From Bacillota bacterium (GTDB taxonomy: Bacteria; Bacillota_I; Bacilli_A; RF39; UBA660), in the NCBI GenBank assembly GCA_003149915.1, contig QAMK01000033.1, forward strand, positions 1-64,000: a DNA stretch of 64,000 nucleotides. The letters run 5' to 3'. Shown here piece by piece: positions 53,273 to 61,346 of this stretch (positions within the stretch are counted from its first letter, which is position 1; each line of letters starts with the position of its first letter). The position numbers were made by a program, and so were the translations under genes. The notes below the pieces were generated by a model. It searched no databases, was not told the origin of the DNA, and saw only the letters and a program-made list of their open reading frames with translations.

Positions 53273-54286
53273 ATGTTTGAAAATTTATTACCAGTTCCAC
53301 GTAGAAAAACAGAAATGGTGATTCAAAATGGAACAACTTATATTACGCAGGTACCGTTAATACAACCGACTAAAGTTACATCAACCAACTATGAATTATC
53401 TGACCGTGTCGATAAATTAATTAAATGGGCTACCAAATGTGTAGCACCAAAGGGACATACGGATACCGGTGTCTTTCATTATCCAGAACGGCTTCGAAAC
53501 TTGATGGAAAAAGTTGCTTGCTGGTATGAAATGCGATACACCAGAAATGAAATTAATCAGATGTGTTATTATGGTGCTAGTGAAGATATCAATATGGATG
53601 AAATTTTATTTCATAAAAAATGGAGTGATGGTCAAACAATCTGGTCGCAAGGATTCGATAAGGATACGTTCTTAGAAACTCTAGAACATGAAGAAAAGTA
53701 CTTGCTATACGAACCGACATTTCCAAGTAGAATGATGGAAGGTTTATCGAACAGATACCAGGTTTCTTTTCGAAAAGTAGTCGATTCTAAGACTGGGCAG
53801 GAGAACATTGTAGCAGAATTTCCTACTCTTCGAAATCCCGACGACCTAGTTGCTTTAAAAAATAAGGTTTCAGATGTAATTAATGAGTATAGTGATGATT
53901 CTTATTTGCATCATGAGTTATTGAATTGTATCATGTATCGGATCATCGATCATGACCCAAACCGTGTTGGGCCTAGAAGAGCAATGCTATTTGCCAAAGA
54001 ATTTGGAACAGATATTCGTATTCCGATGCAATACGGAGTCGATACATCTGACCCGGGCTTAAAAGAACAGATCGAGTTCTATCTTTCTTTAGGCGGATCA
54101 GAGGACGTCGATTGTCTCATTAACTATTGCTGGAGAGCAAAGAAAAATCAACCGTTAGAAGTAGAACCACTACGAAAGATTATGGCAAGAGTTGGTGCGC
54201 AAAGGCCAAGTCCTGAGTCTTTAGAGTCTGGCAAAGTCAAAGTACTCACGAATCAAAACAATCCTTCTTTACCAAAAAAAGTCTAA
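53273..54286 (+). CDS. Hypothetical protein
   Basis: 337 residues from ATG 53273, chosen for its promoter and AGAGG SD; the frame stays open upstream to 53090 but crosses the divergent gene. It begins MFENLLPVPRRKTEMVIQNGTTYITQVPLIQP and is cytosolic. It has a helical core (RLRNLMEKVACWYEMRYTRN; later HHELLNCIMYRIIDHDPNRVGPRRAMLFAKEF). One of the few plus-strand genes. No family recognised; the RRAMLFAKEFGTDIRIP stretch is the best search seed. Confidence 0.72.
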   Translation: MFENLLPVPRRKTEMVIQNGTTYITQVPLIQPTKVTSTNYELSDRVDKLIKWATKCVAPKGHTDTGVFHYPERLRNLMEKVACWYEMRYTRNEINQMCYYGASEDINMDEILFHKKWSDGQTIWSQGFDKDTFLETLEHEEKYLLYEPTFPSRMMEGLSNRYQVSFRKVVDSKTGQENIVAEFPTLRNPDDLVALKNKVSDVINEYSDDSYLHHELLNCIMYRIIDHDPNRVGPRRAMLFAKEFGTDIRIPMQYGVDTSDPGLKEQIEFYLSLGGSEDVDCLINYCWRAKKNQPLEVEPLRKIMARVGAQRPSPESLESGKVKVLTNQNNPSLPKKV

Positions 54287-54301
54287 TAATCTAGGCTTTT
54301 T
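54276..54301. terminator. Bidirectional terminator between convergent genes
   Basis: A 10-bp stem AAAAAGTCTA/TAGGCTTTTT with one G-T pair, flanked by A- and T-runs. It includes the stop codons of both genes. Confidence 0.82.
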
Positions 54302-55121
54302 GTTTTGCATGTAGATAATGGGCAACTAGATGTAAGACTCTGTCTTTGTGATGTGGTTTTTCATTTGGATACATTTTCTCTAATAACTTCTGCTCTAGTT
54401 TTGTTACTTCTTCATAAGATAGGACACCTAGAGTGTTTCCACGAAACATTTTTTCGGCTTCCTTTTTATCTGGGTAAAAAGCATTAGAGGCAATATCTAA
54501 TACTTCTGTGCCGTTCGTTAAAAAAGCATGGTAATATCCTGTTGTAAAAAATGTTGGCAAGTAAGACAAAACGACACGATACGTATCTTGATTCTCTTTT
54601 AAAAAATCAAAACTTCGCGCATAGCATTCTTGCAATAATGTCCTTTCAAAAATATAAGATGAGTTCGTATTTTTAAATACATCACTTGCTTTTCGGATGT
54701 GAATGGTGCCAATTTTTGTATCCAATTGATACAATTCTCCATCTTGGGAAATTTGCTTTACACCAGGAAGTAACGTTGGACTTAGATAATTCAAGTTGGA
54801 ATTTGGTAGTGCCATCAAACGACCAGTTGCTTCGCGAATACAATATGGATAACAAATATCATTTGCTTCCATCAACATCGTTAATAATCTTTCCGCTTTT
54901 TCATCATGAATTTCTTTTACAATTACATACGTTTTTAATAGACTTCGCATATTGGGTTCCACTTGCGTAGCATCTAGATGACATAAATCATAAAACTTTA
55001 TTAAAATTTCTTGTGCGATTTGATCTTCTATCTTTTCAGGAGCGATTTCATACTGTCTAATTCTTTTTCTTAAGACATCCCATGTAAAATCTTCTAAGAG
55101 TGTTGGTCTATCTTGTTTCAT
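54291..55121 (-). CDS. Hypothetical protein
   Basis: 276 residues from ATG 55121 (MKQDRPTLLEDF), with GAAGGG five bases upstream; the longer in-frame reading to 55169 has no SD. Cytosolic, mixed alpha/beta. It includes QDGELYQLDTKIGTIHIRKASDVF and a Cys/aromatic stretch LLQECYARSFDFLKE. LSYLPTFFTTGYYHAFLTNGTEVLDIASNAF is reminiscent of protein-folds with a catalytic-like NG/DIA core. I cannot assign a family. It is downstream of toxN on the same strand. Confidence 0.68.
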   Translation of the reverse strand: MKQDRPTLLEDFTWDVLRKRIRQYEIAPEKIEDQIAQEILIKFYDLCHLDATQVEPNMRSLLKTYVIVKEIHDEKAERLLTMLMEANDICYPYCIREATGRLMALPNSNLNYLSPTLLPGVKQISQDGELYQLDTKIGTIHIRKASDVFKNTNSSYIFERTLLQECYARSFDFLKENQDTYRVVLSYLPTFFTTGYYHAFLTNGTEVLDIASNAFYPDKKEAEKMFRGNTLGVLSYEEVTKLEQKLLEKMYPNEKPHHKDRVLHLVAHYLHAKQKA

Positions 55122-55170
55122 AGTAACCCTTCTTTCAGAGTGTCTACTATATCCTAAAATAAAACACATG

Positions 55171-55692
55171 TCAATTTGTGATATTCATTTTATTTTGATT
55201 GTACTCTGTACATTTTTCTTCTAACAATTTAAAATTGCAACATCTTTGCATGATGGAATTTGGTAAACGGTTTGCAATTTGTTTCTGATACAATTGAAAT
55301 GATTTTTTATATAACTGATTACGGTTCCTATTTAACCAATAAATTTGTTCTTGTAGTAGCTTATAATATGCACGATCTGAACTATTTAAGATTCGTTCAA
55401 AATTAATTTTTGTAATATTTTTAGTAGTTACCGGTAACATATTATTAAAGTTTACTGCGCCTAATTTTCCACCATCTAATTTCAAAAAATCAATCGTATT
55501 ATGCATTTTTAAATGTTTTCGTTTTGGGCTAGATAAAGGTGCAAAATAGTGATAAGTATCTACACGAAACAAAACACCAACAAACGGTCGATTTAATTTC
55601 TTATCATAATTGTATGGTACTCTTTTATCAAATGTTCTTAAAAAGTCACAATAATCACTATTTATTTTTACTAAAATTAATCTTTGTTTCAT
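55171..55692 (-). CDS. toxN: Type III toxin-antitoxin endoribonuclease ToxN/AbiQ
   Basis: 173 residues from ATG 55692, with AAAGGAGG upstream. INSDYCDFLRTFDKRVPYN, FVGVLFRVDTYHYFAPLSSPKRKHLK, and GGKLGAVNFNNMLPV are the ToxN/AbiQ hallmarks. Family catalytic residues correspond to Y14, S54/S55 and K57, all present. The length matches ToxN and AbiQ. ToxN cleaves A-rich RNA and is held inactive by ToxI pseudoknot RNA encoded just upstream (55790-55891). Such systems act in phage defence and plasmid stability. Confidence 0.95.
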   Translation of the reverse strand: MKQRLILVKINSDYCDFLRTFDKRVPYNYDKKLNRPFVGVLFRVDTYHYFAPLSSPKRKHLKMHNTIDFLKLDGGKLGAVNFNNMLPVTTKNITKINFERILNSSDRAYYKLLQEQIYWLNRNRNQLYKKSFQLYQKQIANRLPNSIMQRCCNFKLLEEKCTEYNQNKMNITN

Positions 55693-55756
55693 AATCCTCC
55701 TTTCTTTTTCTATTATTATATATATCAAACATATGTTTGTCAATCAATTTCAAATA

Positions 55757-55782
55757 AAAACTAGAGTGTGCTCTCTAGTTTT
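55757..55782 (-). terminator. Terminator between ToxI repeats and toxN
   Basis: A 10-bp perfect stem AAAACTAGAG/CTCTAGTTTT followed by T's on the minus strand. As in known type III loci, it would make abundant ToxI and let limited read-through express toxN. Confidence 0.88.
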
Positions 55783-55789
55783 CTTTTTT

Positions 55790-55891
55790 CAGTTCCTCTT
55801 ATGGTGGGAATCACCGCTTTTTTCAGTTCCTCTTATGGTGGGAATCACCGCTTTTTTCAGTTCCTCTTATGGTGGGAATCACCAGCTTTTT
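55790..55891 (-). ncRNA. toxI: ToxI antitoxin RNA: three 34-nt repeats
   Basis: Three contiguous 34-bp units at 55790-55823, 55824-55857 and 55858-55891; the first two are identical and the third differs at one position. In RNA sense each contains GGUG-AUUCC-CACC followed by AUAAGA and GGAA. Stem GGUG/CACC plus pairing of the loop UUCC with the downstream GGAA makes an H-type pseudoknot. The A-run between units is the expected ToxN cut region. Confidence 0.93.
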
Positions 55892-55896
55892 GGATT

Positions 55897-55925
55897 ATTA
55901 TATAAGATTATTCTAAATTTGTCTA
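55897..55925 (-). promoter_or_regulatory. toxI-toxN promoter
   Basis: TAGACA (55920-55925), 17-bp spacer, TATAAT (55897-55902). Transcription would begin at the first repeat. Confidence 0.82.
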
Positions 55926-55928
55926 CTC

Positions 55929-57146
55929 TTATTTTAATTTTCCTTTTAGGCCTTTTGTTCCTTTTAATCCTTTGGCACCGCCATGATATCCTTCTAGAAT
56001 GTTCGTCTCAAACGAATGGATTTTACTAATTCTACGTTTGTAATCTTTAATTCCCTGATTAATCATGTCATCTAATAATTCTGTATAATCTTTATTTAAT
56101 GGTTCCCATAAATAGAATGCTAAAGATCCTGGAATGCTGTTTACTTCATTAATGTAAACTTTCTTTGCTTTCTTATCGATTAGAAAGTCAAATCTTGCAA
56201 CACCAGAGGAGTTCAATGCTCGAACTGCCATGCTAGCAACACGACGAACTTCTTCTTTTAGTTTATCATCGATAGACGCTGGAATCTTGTGAGAACTTCT
56301 CGCATTTTTGCTTCCTTTAGAAGAAGTAATCGTACCACCTTTTTTACCATTTCCTAAGTATTTCTCTTGATATGTTAAGAAATCTTCTGCTGACATTACT
56401 TCTTCGATTTCACTTAGTTCAAAGTTTTCGTGGTTACCAAGTGTGCTGATGTTTACTTCCACTAAATTTTTGACTAATTCTTCTACCAAAATCTTTTCGT
56501 CATATGTGATGGCATTATCGATTGCTTCTTTTAACTCTTCTTCTGTATGAGCGACAGAAATACCGACACTACTACCTAATTTTGCAGGCTTTACGATGAC
56601 TGGTAACTCTAATTTCTTTAAAATTCTCTTAATTTCTTTTTCTGGGTCTTCTAAATATTCATGATCAAAAAACCAAGTATAATTTACAATTGGCAAGTTC
56701 TCACATTCGAGGATTTCTTTCATGAATACTTTATCTTGCCCTACTACGGATGCATATACGTCACTTCCTACGAAAGGAATGCCGATACTTTGTAAATATC
56801 CTTGTAAGACGCCGTCTTCTACATTCGTACCATGTACGATAGGGAAAGCTATATCGATCGTATTGACTACTCTTCTAAGCAATCCTTTGCTTTGTAGTAC
56901 GAACTCTCCTTTGCGGTAATACAAGACTACGTTTTTAGCATTTCTCTTTAGTAATGCCATATCTTTATAAATCTCTATATCTTTTAAACATTCTCCTGTA
57001 TACCATTCTCTATCTTTCGTAATATAAATTGGAATTACCTCATATTGATTGGTATCCATTTTATACATTGCTTGAACAGCAGAGATAATACTTACCTCAT
57101 GTTCAACACTTTCTCCTCCAAAAATTACACCTACTCTAATTTTCAT
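55929..57146 (-). CDS. ddl: D-alanine--D-alanine ligase
   Basis: 405 residues, ATP-grasp. The N-terminal VGVIFGGESVEHEVSIISA and PIVHGTNVEDGVLQGYLQSIGIPFVGSD are followed by LPVIVKPAKLGSSVGI, ARFDFLIDKKAKKVYINEVNSIPGSLA and a closing helix. The family usually ends near the QGIKDYKRR helix; here a basic Gly/Lys-rich extension GGAKGLKGTKGLKGKLK is added. It makes the D-Ala-D-Ala dipeptide used by MurF, encoded 12 bases upstream. Confidence 0.95.
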   Translation of the reverse strand: MKIRVGVIFGGESVEHEVSIISAVQAMYKMDTNQYEVIPIYITKDREWYTGECLKDIEIYKDMALLKRNAKNVVLYYRKGEFVLQSKGLLRRVVNTIDIAFPIVHGTNVEDGVLQGYLQSIGIPFVGSDVYASVVGQDKVFMKEILECENLPIVNYTWFFDHEYLEDPEKEIKRILKKLELPVIVKPAKLGSSVGISVAHTEEELKEAIDNAITYDEKILVEELVKNLVEVNISTLGNHENFELSEIEEVMSAEDFLTYQEKYLGNGKKGGTITSSKGSKNARSSHKIPASIDDKLKEEVRRVASMAVRALNSSGVARFDFLIDKKAKKVYINEVNSIPGSLAFYLWEPLNKDYTELLDDMINQGIKDYKRRISKIHSFETNILEGYHGGAKGLKGTKGLKGKLK

Positions 57147-57158
57147 CTTTTAAACCTC

Positions 57159-58766
57159 CTACTCGTTGTATGTGTCAGGTAAATCATTTTCGAATAATGC
57201 ATAAATGTCATCCTGACCTTTTAATTTATTACTAATTAATGGGTACGCATCCCGTACATCATTGATAATGAAAATGTTGTCTTTTTCGTAACCAGCATCC
57301 AATAATCCTTTGTAAATTGGTTTGGTTCGTTTTTCTCCTACTAGTACAACGTAATCTGCCACTTTGGCAATCTGTGTACCAAAGATACGATTGTATTCTT
57401 CTTCTTTTTCTCCTAGTTCAATCATTCCTGGAGTGACAACGACTTTCGTTCCTGGCATCATACCAAGGACTTCTGTTGCCATTTTGGCACCGACTGGATT
57501 GGAATTATATGCATCATCGATTTGATACATATTTCCTAACTTTTTAATTTCTAGACGATGTTCCACCGGCTTTACACGATGGACGCTCGTCTGTAAATCT
57601 TTAAATTTAATACCAAATTCACGACCTAAAGCGATGCCTGCTAGAATATTGTAAACACTGTATTCTCCTAGTAATTTCGTCTCAAATTCGTATGTTTCTT
57701 TGTCTCCTTTGACGTGAAGTGTGAACTTTGTTCCTTTAGAATTACATTTGATGTCGGTCGCATAATAATCGACATCATGATTTTTGATACCAATCCAAAT
57801 TTTCTTACATGGATTTTGAATCTCGTAAGACGTCTGTTTTGGATCATCTCCATTTAACACGGCCACACCATCTTCAGGAAGAGATTCGATCAGTTCAAAT
57901 TTTCCTTTTTGTATATTTTCTTCACTACCGAACGATTCTAAATGAGCCGTCCCAATCGTTGTTAAAATTCCGTATTTTGGATGAACCAAATCGCAAAGTT
58001 GCTTGATATCTCCTCTTGCGTACGCACCCATTTCAGCGATAAAGACTTCATCGAATTTATCCAAATAATTGTTCACTGTCACCATTAAACCAGGATACGT
58101 ATTAAAGTTTTTAGGGCTCGGTTTGGTGATGTACTTAATACTTAAAATGTCATTTAAAATATTTTTGGAACTGGTCTTTCCATAACTACCTGTAATTCCT
58201 ACGATTTTTAACTGTGACATGCCAGCCAATTTCTTCTTGGCTTGATGCGCAAAGTGCATGTAAACACATTTTTCCACTGGTTTATTGATTACGTTTGCAA
58301 GGAATGCCATCGGGAATGCTAGAACGATTTCTATCATCATGATTGCAAACATGATAAAGCGTAATTCTTCGTTCACAAAAATTAAGATGGCAGGTACTAA
58401 AAATAAAATAAATAATGTTATCCACAAGCGCTTAATACGAGCGGTTGTTACTAATGGCTTTTTCGTCTTTTCATTTTTTAAGGCGTTCATTAAATAATAC
58501 AGTTCTGTAATTGCAAATACAATCATTAAAATCATGAATATGTTGCGATACACTGGCACTTCTTGAACCAAAACAGTTGCTAACAACAATACGATTAAGA
58601 AGATATCAAAGTATCCAAATGCAATGCGCTTGTTTTTGATTACCCATTTTACATAACGGTTGTTTTCGTTATATAAGTTTTGCTGTAACATATGAAGGGC
58701 TCTTCTTTCTTTCGTATAATAGTAAAGAGTTAGTGCAAAAACCAAAGCAATTTCTAATAATAACAT
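57159..58766 (-). CDS. murF: MurF ligase with N-terminal membrane domain
   Basis: 535 residues. Five hydrophobic segments (about 2-18, 50-67, 72-92, 112-130, 135-157) precede the Mur ligase core. Its ATP loop GITGSYGKTSS lies at about 190-200, with AEMGAYARGDI, TIGTAHLESFGS, VAVLNGDDP and DDAYNSNPVGAKMA following. MurF adds D-Ala-D-Ala to UDP-MurNAc-tripeptide, normally in the cytosol. The membrane extension would tether it near lipid-linked wall synthesis. In one unit with the hydrolase and ddl. Confidence 0.92.
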   Translation of the reverse strand: MLLLEIALVFALTLYYYTKERRALHMLQQNLYNENNRYVKWVIKNKRIAFGYFDIFLIVLLLATVLVQEVPVYRNIFMILMIVFAITELYYLMNALKNEKTKKPLVTTARIKRLWITLFILFLVPAILIFVNEELRFIMFAIMMIEIVLAFPMAFLANVINKPVEKCVYMHFAHQAKKKLAGMSQLKIVGITGSYGKTSSKNILNDILSIKYITKPSPKNFNTYPGLMVTVNNYLDKFDEVFIAEMGAYARGDIKQLCDLVHPKYGILTTIGTAHLESFGSEENIQKGKFELIESLPEDGVAVLNGDDPKQTSYEIQNPCKKIWIGIKNHDVDYYATDIKCNSKGTKFTLHVKGDKETYEFETKLLGEYSVYNILAGIALGREFGIKFKDLQTSVHRVKPVEHRLEIKKLGNMYQIDDAYNSNPVGAKMATEVLGMMPGTKVVVTPGMIELGEKEEEYNRIFGTQIAKVADYVVLVGEKRTKPIYKGLLDAGYEKDNIFIINDVRDAYPLISNKLKGQDDIYALFENDLPDTYNE

Positions 58767-58775
58767 ATGAACCTC

Positions 58776-59492
58776 CTATATAAAATTTTTCAATATGTTT
58801 ACGACTTGTTGTAATGCTTCTAAATAAGCATAATGAGTACATCCTTCTAGAGTAATTAATGCACCGTCTTCTAGTAAAGCTTCTAGTTTCTTAGCATCTT
58901 CAATCGGTGCTTCCGTATCCAGACTTCCCCAAATCAGAAGAGTTGGTGCTTTTATTTTTTTAGCCTCTTCACTCAAATCTTGATTGATGACGTTTACTAG
59001 CGTTTTGCGCATGACTGGTGTGGCATTTCTATAATCTGTAGAACCGATGTACTTCTTTGCAAACTCTCCAATTTTGTCCATTCCCGGTAATTTTTTTGCT
59101 GTTTTTAAAATACTTTCTTTTAAACTCTTGCGTTCACTTCTAACACAAGGTGCCCCAAATAAAACGACTTTAGATACTTCATTTCTTGAGGCATAGCAAA
59201 TAGCTACTCTGCCACCGAATGAGTGACCGATTACAATTGGATTTTTTACGTTTACTTGTTTCAGAAAATGTTCTAGAAATTCGGTGTAATCCGTCATATT
59301 CCAATCACTTTTTGGCTCCTCACTTTCCCCAAATCCCGGAAAATCCAAAATGGTATAACGATATCCTGGTAAGGCATCAGCAAGAGGTTTCATCATTTCA
59401 ATATTTTGACCCCAGCCGTGCAGCAGAACGATATCGGTCCCTTCTCCATATTGTATGTAACGAATCTTTAAATTGTCTACCTGAATCGTCAT
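58776..59492 (-). CDS. Alpha/beta hydrolase
   Basis: 238 residues from ATG 59492 (MTIQVDNLKIRY); the longer in-frame reading begins upstream of the promoter. Oxyanion HGWGQN, nucleophile elbow GHSFGG (Ser), acid in WGSLDTEAP (Asp), His in EGCTHYAYLE. The triad is complete. Substrate unknown; it is first in a unit with murF and ddl. Confidence 0.9.
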   Translation of the reverse strand: MTIQVDNLKIRYIQYGEGTDIVLLHGWGQNIEMMKPLADALPGYRYTILDFPGFGESEEPKSDWNMTDYTEFLEHFLKQVNVKNPIVIGHSFGGRVAICYASRNEVSKVVLFGAPCVRSERKSLKESILKTAKKLPGMDKIGEFAKKYIGSTDYRNATPVMRKTLVNVINQDLSEEAKKIKAPTLLIWGSLDTEAPIEDAKKLEALLEDGALITLEGCTHYAYLEALQQVVNILKNFI

Positions 59493-59508
59493 AATCTTCA
59501 CCAATTTC

Positions 59509-59537
59509 ATTATACCACGATAACTGCAATTGACCAA
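59509..59537 (-). promoter_or_regulatory. Promoter of the hydrolase-murF-ddl unit
   Basis: TTGGTC (59532-59537), 17-bp spacer, TATAAT (59509-59514). Confidence 0.7.
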
Positions 59538-59562
59538 TAATTCAACGGATTTTTCAAAAAAA

Positions 59563-59586
59563 AAGCAAACTTTTGACGGTTTGCTT
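59563..59586 (-). terminator. Terminator of the WG-repeat-like gene
   Basis: Stem AAGCAAAC/GTTTGCTT followed by about ten T's on the minus strand. A 23-bp core is identical to the terminator at 61315. Confidence 0.85.
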
Positions 59587-59600
59587 ATTCTATTTATATT

Positions 59601-61232
59601 TTATGCAACTCCTTCATAAAACATTTTTCCTGTCGTATAAGAATAATATTGCGTTTTATTATTTAAAGATGTTGTAAAATATTCCTTTCTCATATAAGGT
59701 TCTCCATCTACTGTTACCATTTCTTGCATATTGCTTAAATCATAAATGCTATATGTTGTATCTCGTTTGACTATGGCATAAGTTTTTCCATTACTTGCAA
59801 CTTCTGTTCGAATTTCATCACCTGTGATTAAATCATCGCCATTGATTTTAAAAATCGCTTCTAGTCCATCTTTTCTCGTTGCACGATATAATTCTGGCAT
59901 TCCATCAACTGGATAGATTTTGTTATAACTATTATCGTCTGCGTAATCGCCCGAGATTCTTTCGCCTTGAATATTAATTAAATAATAGTTTTCACGGTCT
60001 TCTGTTACAACGGAATTTCCGTTTTCATCTGGTCCGTATGCCAATTCATAATTTTTATCGTTTACTCTCGTACCATCCGAATTGAATAGTATTTTTTCAC
60101 CAGAGATGGATCCTGATGTAAAACGCTCATCTGTACATTCTAACCAATATACACTATAATTTACATTCCATTTCCATAAATAACATTTTAAGTTGTCTTT
60201 CAAATTGCCATCTACATATAAATGTAAAGTATTCCCATCATCTTCATCTTCGATAATATAGTTTTTATCGTCTATATAAAAAGCATTCGAAATTTCAAGC
60301 ACTTTATTTCCATTTTCGTCCAACATCCAACTAGATTTCCCTACTAAAATTACATCATCTCCGCTAAACTCTAATTTTTCAGAAGAATCCAATGTTGTAG
60401 AGTATATTACTTTTCCATCTCTTATCCATTTATACTCACTACTATATTCACTATCAATTGGGCCACAAGCATAAACAATCATGTCATTGTCTTTGATGCT
60501 ATCGATGCAATAATGTTGATCGGGGATTTCTATTTCTACTTGTTTTGTAGCAAGATTGATGATGTAATTTTTTTCTCCGTAAAAGATAGATAAGTAATCG
60601 CCTTGGCTATTCATATAGCTTTTACTTAGTTCTTCATCTTCTTGTTTGGGTAAAGTTAGTATGGTTTCGCCATTATAATCTATGATTGTATAGTCATCTT
60701 TTGATTCGATAATCGAATATGTATAACCATCTACATAGTCGAAAAATTCTTCGTCTTCTTCTAACATCCTTACCATTTTTCCTGAACTATTTAAAATATA
60801 GGAATTATGATCTGAATCGGTTGCACGATAGTTACCTCCTTCAGAAAAAATATATTGGTATTGCCCTAAATCGACAACCAATTTTCCGGTTGTATCAATT
60901 AATCCATATTGGTCATCTTTGGTTTTCACCCAAGTGACTCCATTTATAAAAAAAATATCATGCGAATCATATATAAAATCCGTCAATTGGTTTCCATCCA
61001 TATCAAACAAAGCCAGAGTATCTTTTTCAAAATCTGCTACCCAAAAAGAAGTCGTATGTGTAAGACTCTCAGATAGTCCACCGTCTTCTTTAGGTGATTC
61101 AAAACTAGATAGCATTTTTGGAACCCACTGGATACCAAGGCCAGCGATAATCAAGATTACTCCTACCAAACTACATATTTTTGTTATAAGAAACTGTTTT
61201 TGATTTCCTTTTTGAAATTGTTTTTTGTTCAT
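59601..61232 (-). CDS. Anchored WG-repeat-like surface protein
   Basis: 543 residues. Basic N-terminus and TM helix (about 16-38), then an extracytoplasmic Asp/Tyr/Ser-rich beta domain with repeating WG-like units such as DDQYGLIDTTGKLVVDLG, YTIIDYNGETILTL, and SSWMLDENGNKVLEI. This suggests a beta-propeller on the cell surface. No enzymatic motif. Terminator immediately downstream. Confidence 0.72.
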   Translation of the reverse strand: MNKKQFQKGNQKQFLITKICSLVGVILIIAGLGIQWVPKMLSSFESPKEDGGLSESLTHTTSFWVADFEKDTLALFDMDGNQLTDFIYDSHDIFFINGVTWVKTKDDQYGLIDTTGKLVVDLGQYQYIFSEGGNYRATDSDHNSYILNSSGKMVRMLEEDEEFFDYVDGYTYSIIESKDDYTIIDYNGETILTLPKQEDEELSKSYMNSQGDYLSIFYGEKNYIINLATKQVEIEIPDQHYCIDSIKDNDMIVYACGPIDSEYSSEYKWIRDGKVIYSTTLDSSEKLEFSGDDVILVGKSSWMLDENGNKVLEISNAFYIDDKNYIIEDEDDGNTLHLYVDGNLKDNLKCYLWKWNVNYSVYWLECTDERFTSGSISGEKILFNSDGTRVNDKNYELAYGPDENGNSVVTEDRENYYLINIQGERISGDYADDNSYNKIYPVDGMPELYRATRKDGLEAIFKINGDDLITGDEIRTEVASNGKTYAIVKRDTTYSIYDLSNMQEMVTVDGEPYMRKEYFTTSLNNKTQYYSYTTGKMFYEGVA

Positions 61233-61314
61233 TTTATACCTCTCTTATTCTCTTCTAATATTTTATTTATCACAAATGATTTCAATTTGTCAATCGTGCA
61301 AGTAGATTTTTGCG

Positions 61315-61340
61315 AGAAACAAACTTTTGACGGTTTGCTT
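61315..61340 (-). terminator. Terminator of the cohesin/cadherin-like gene
   Basis: The stem shares its 23-bp core with the terminator at 59563, but one arm position is altered and the T-run is shorter. Confidence 0.7.
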
Positions 61341-61346
61341 ATCCTT

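Noticed and set aside
55790..55891. Short tandem repeats that could be taken for a CRISPR array
   Set aside because: The units are contiguous without spacers, no cas genes are near, and they sit between a promoter and a terminator directly before toxN. They are ToxI repeats.
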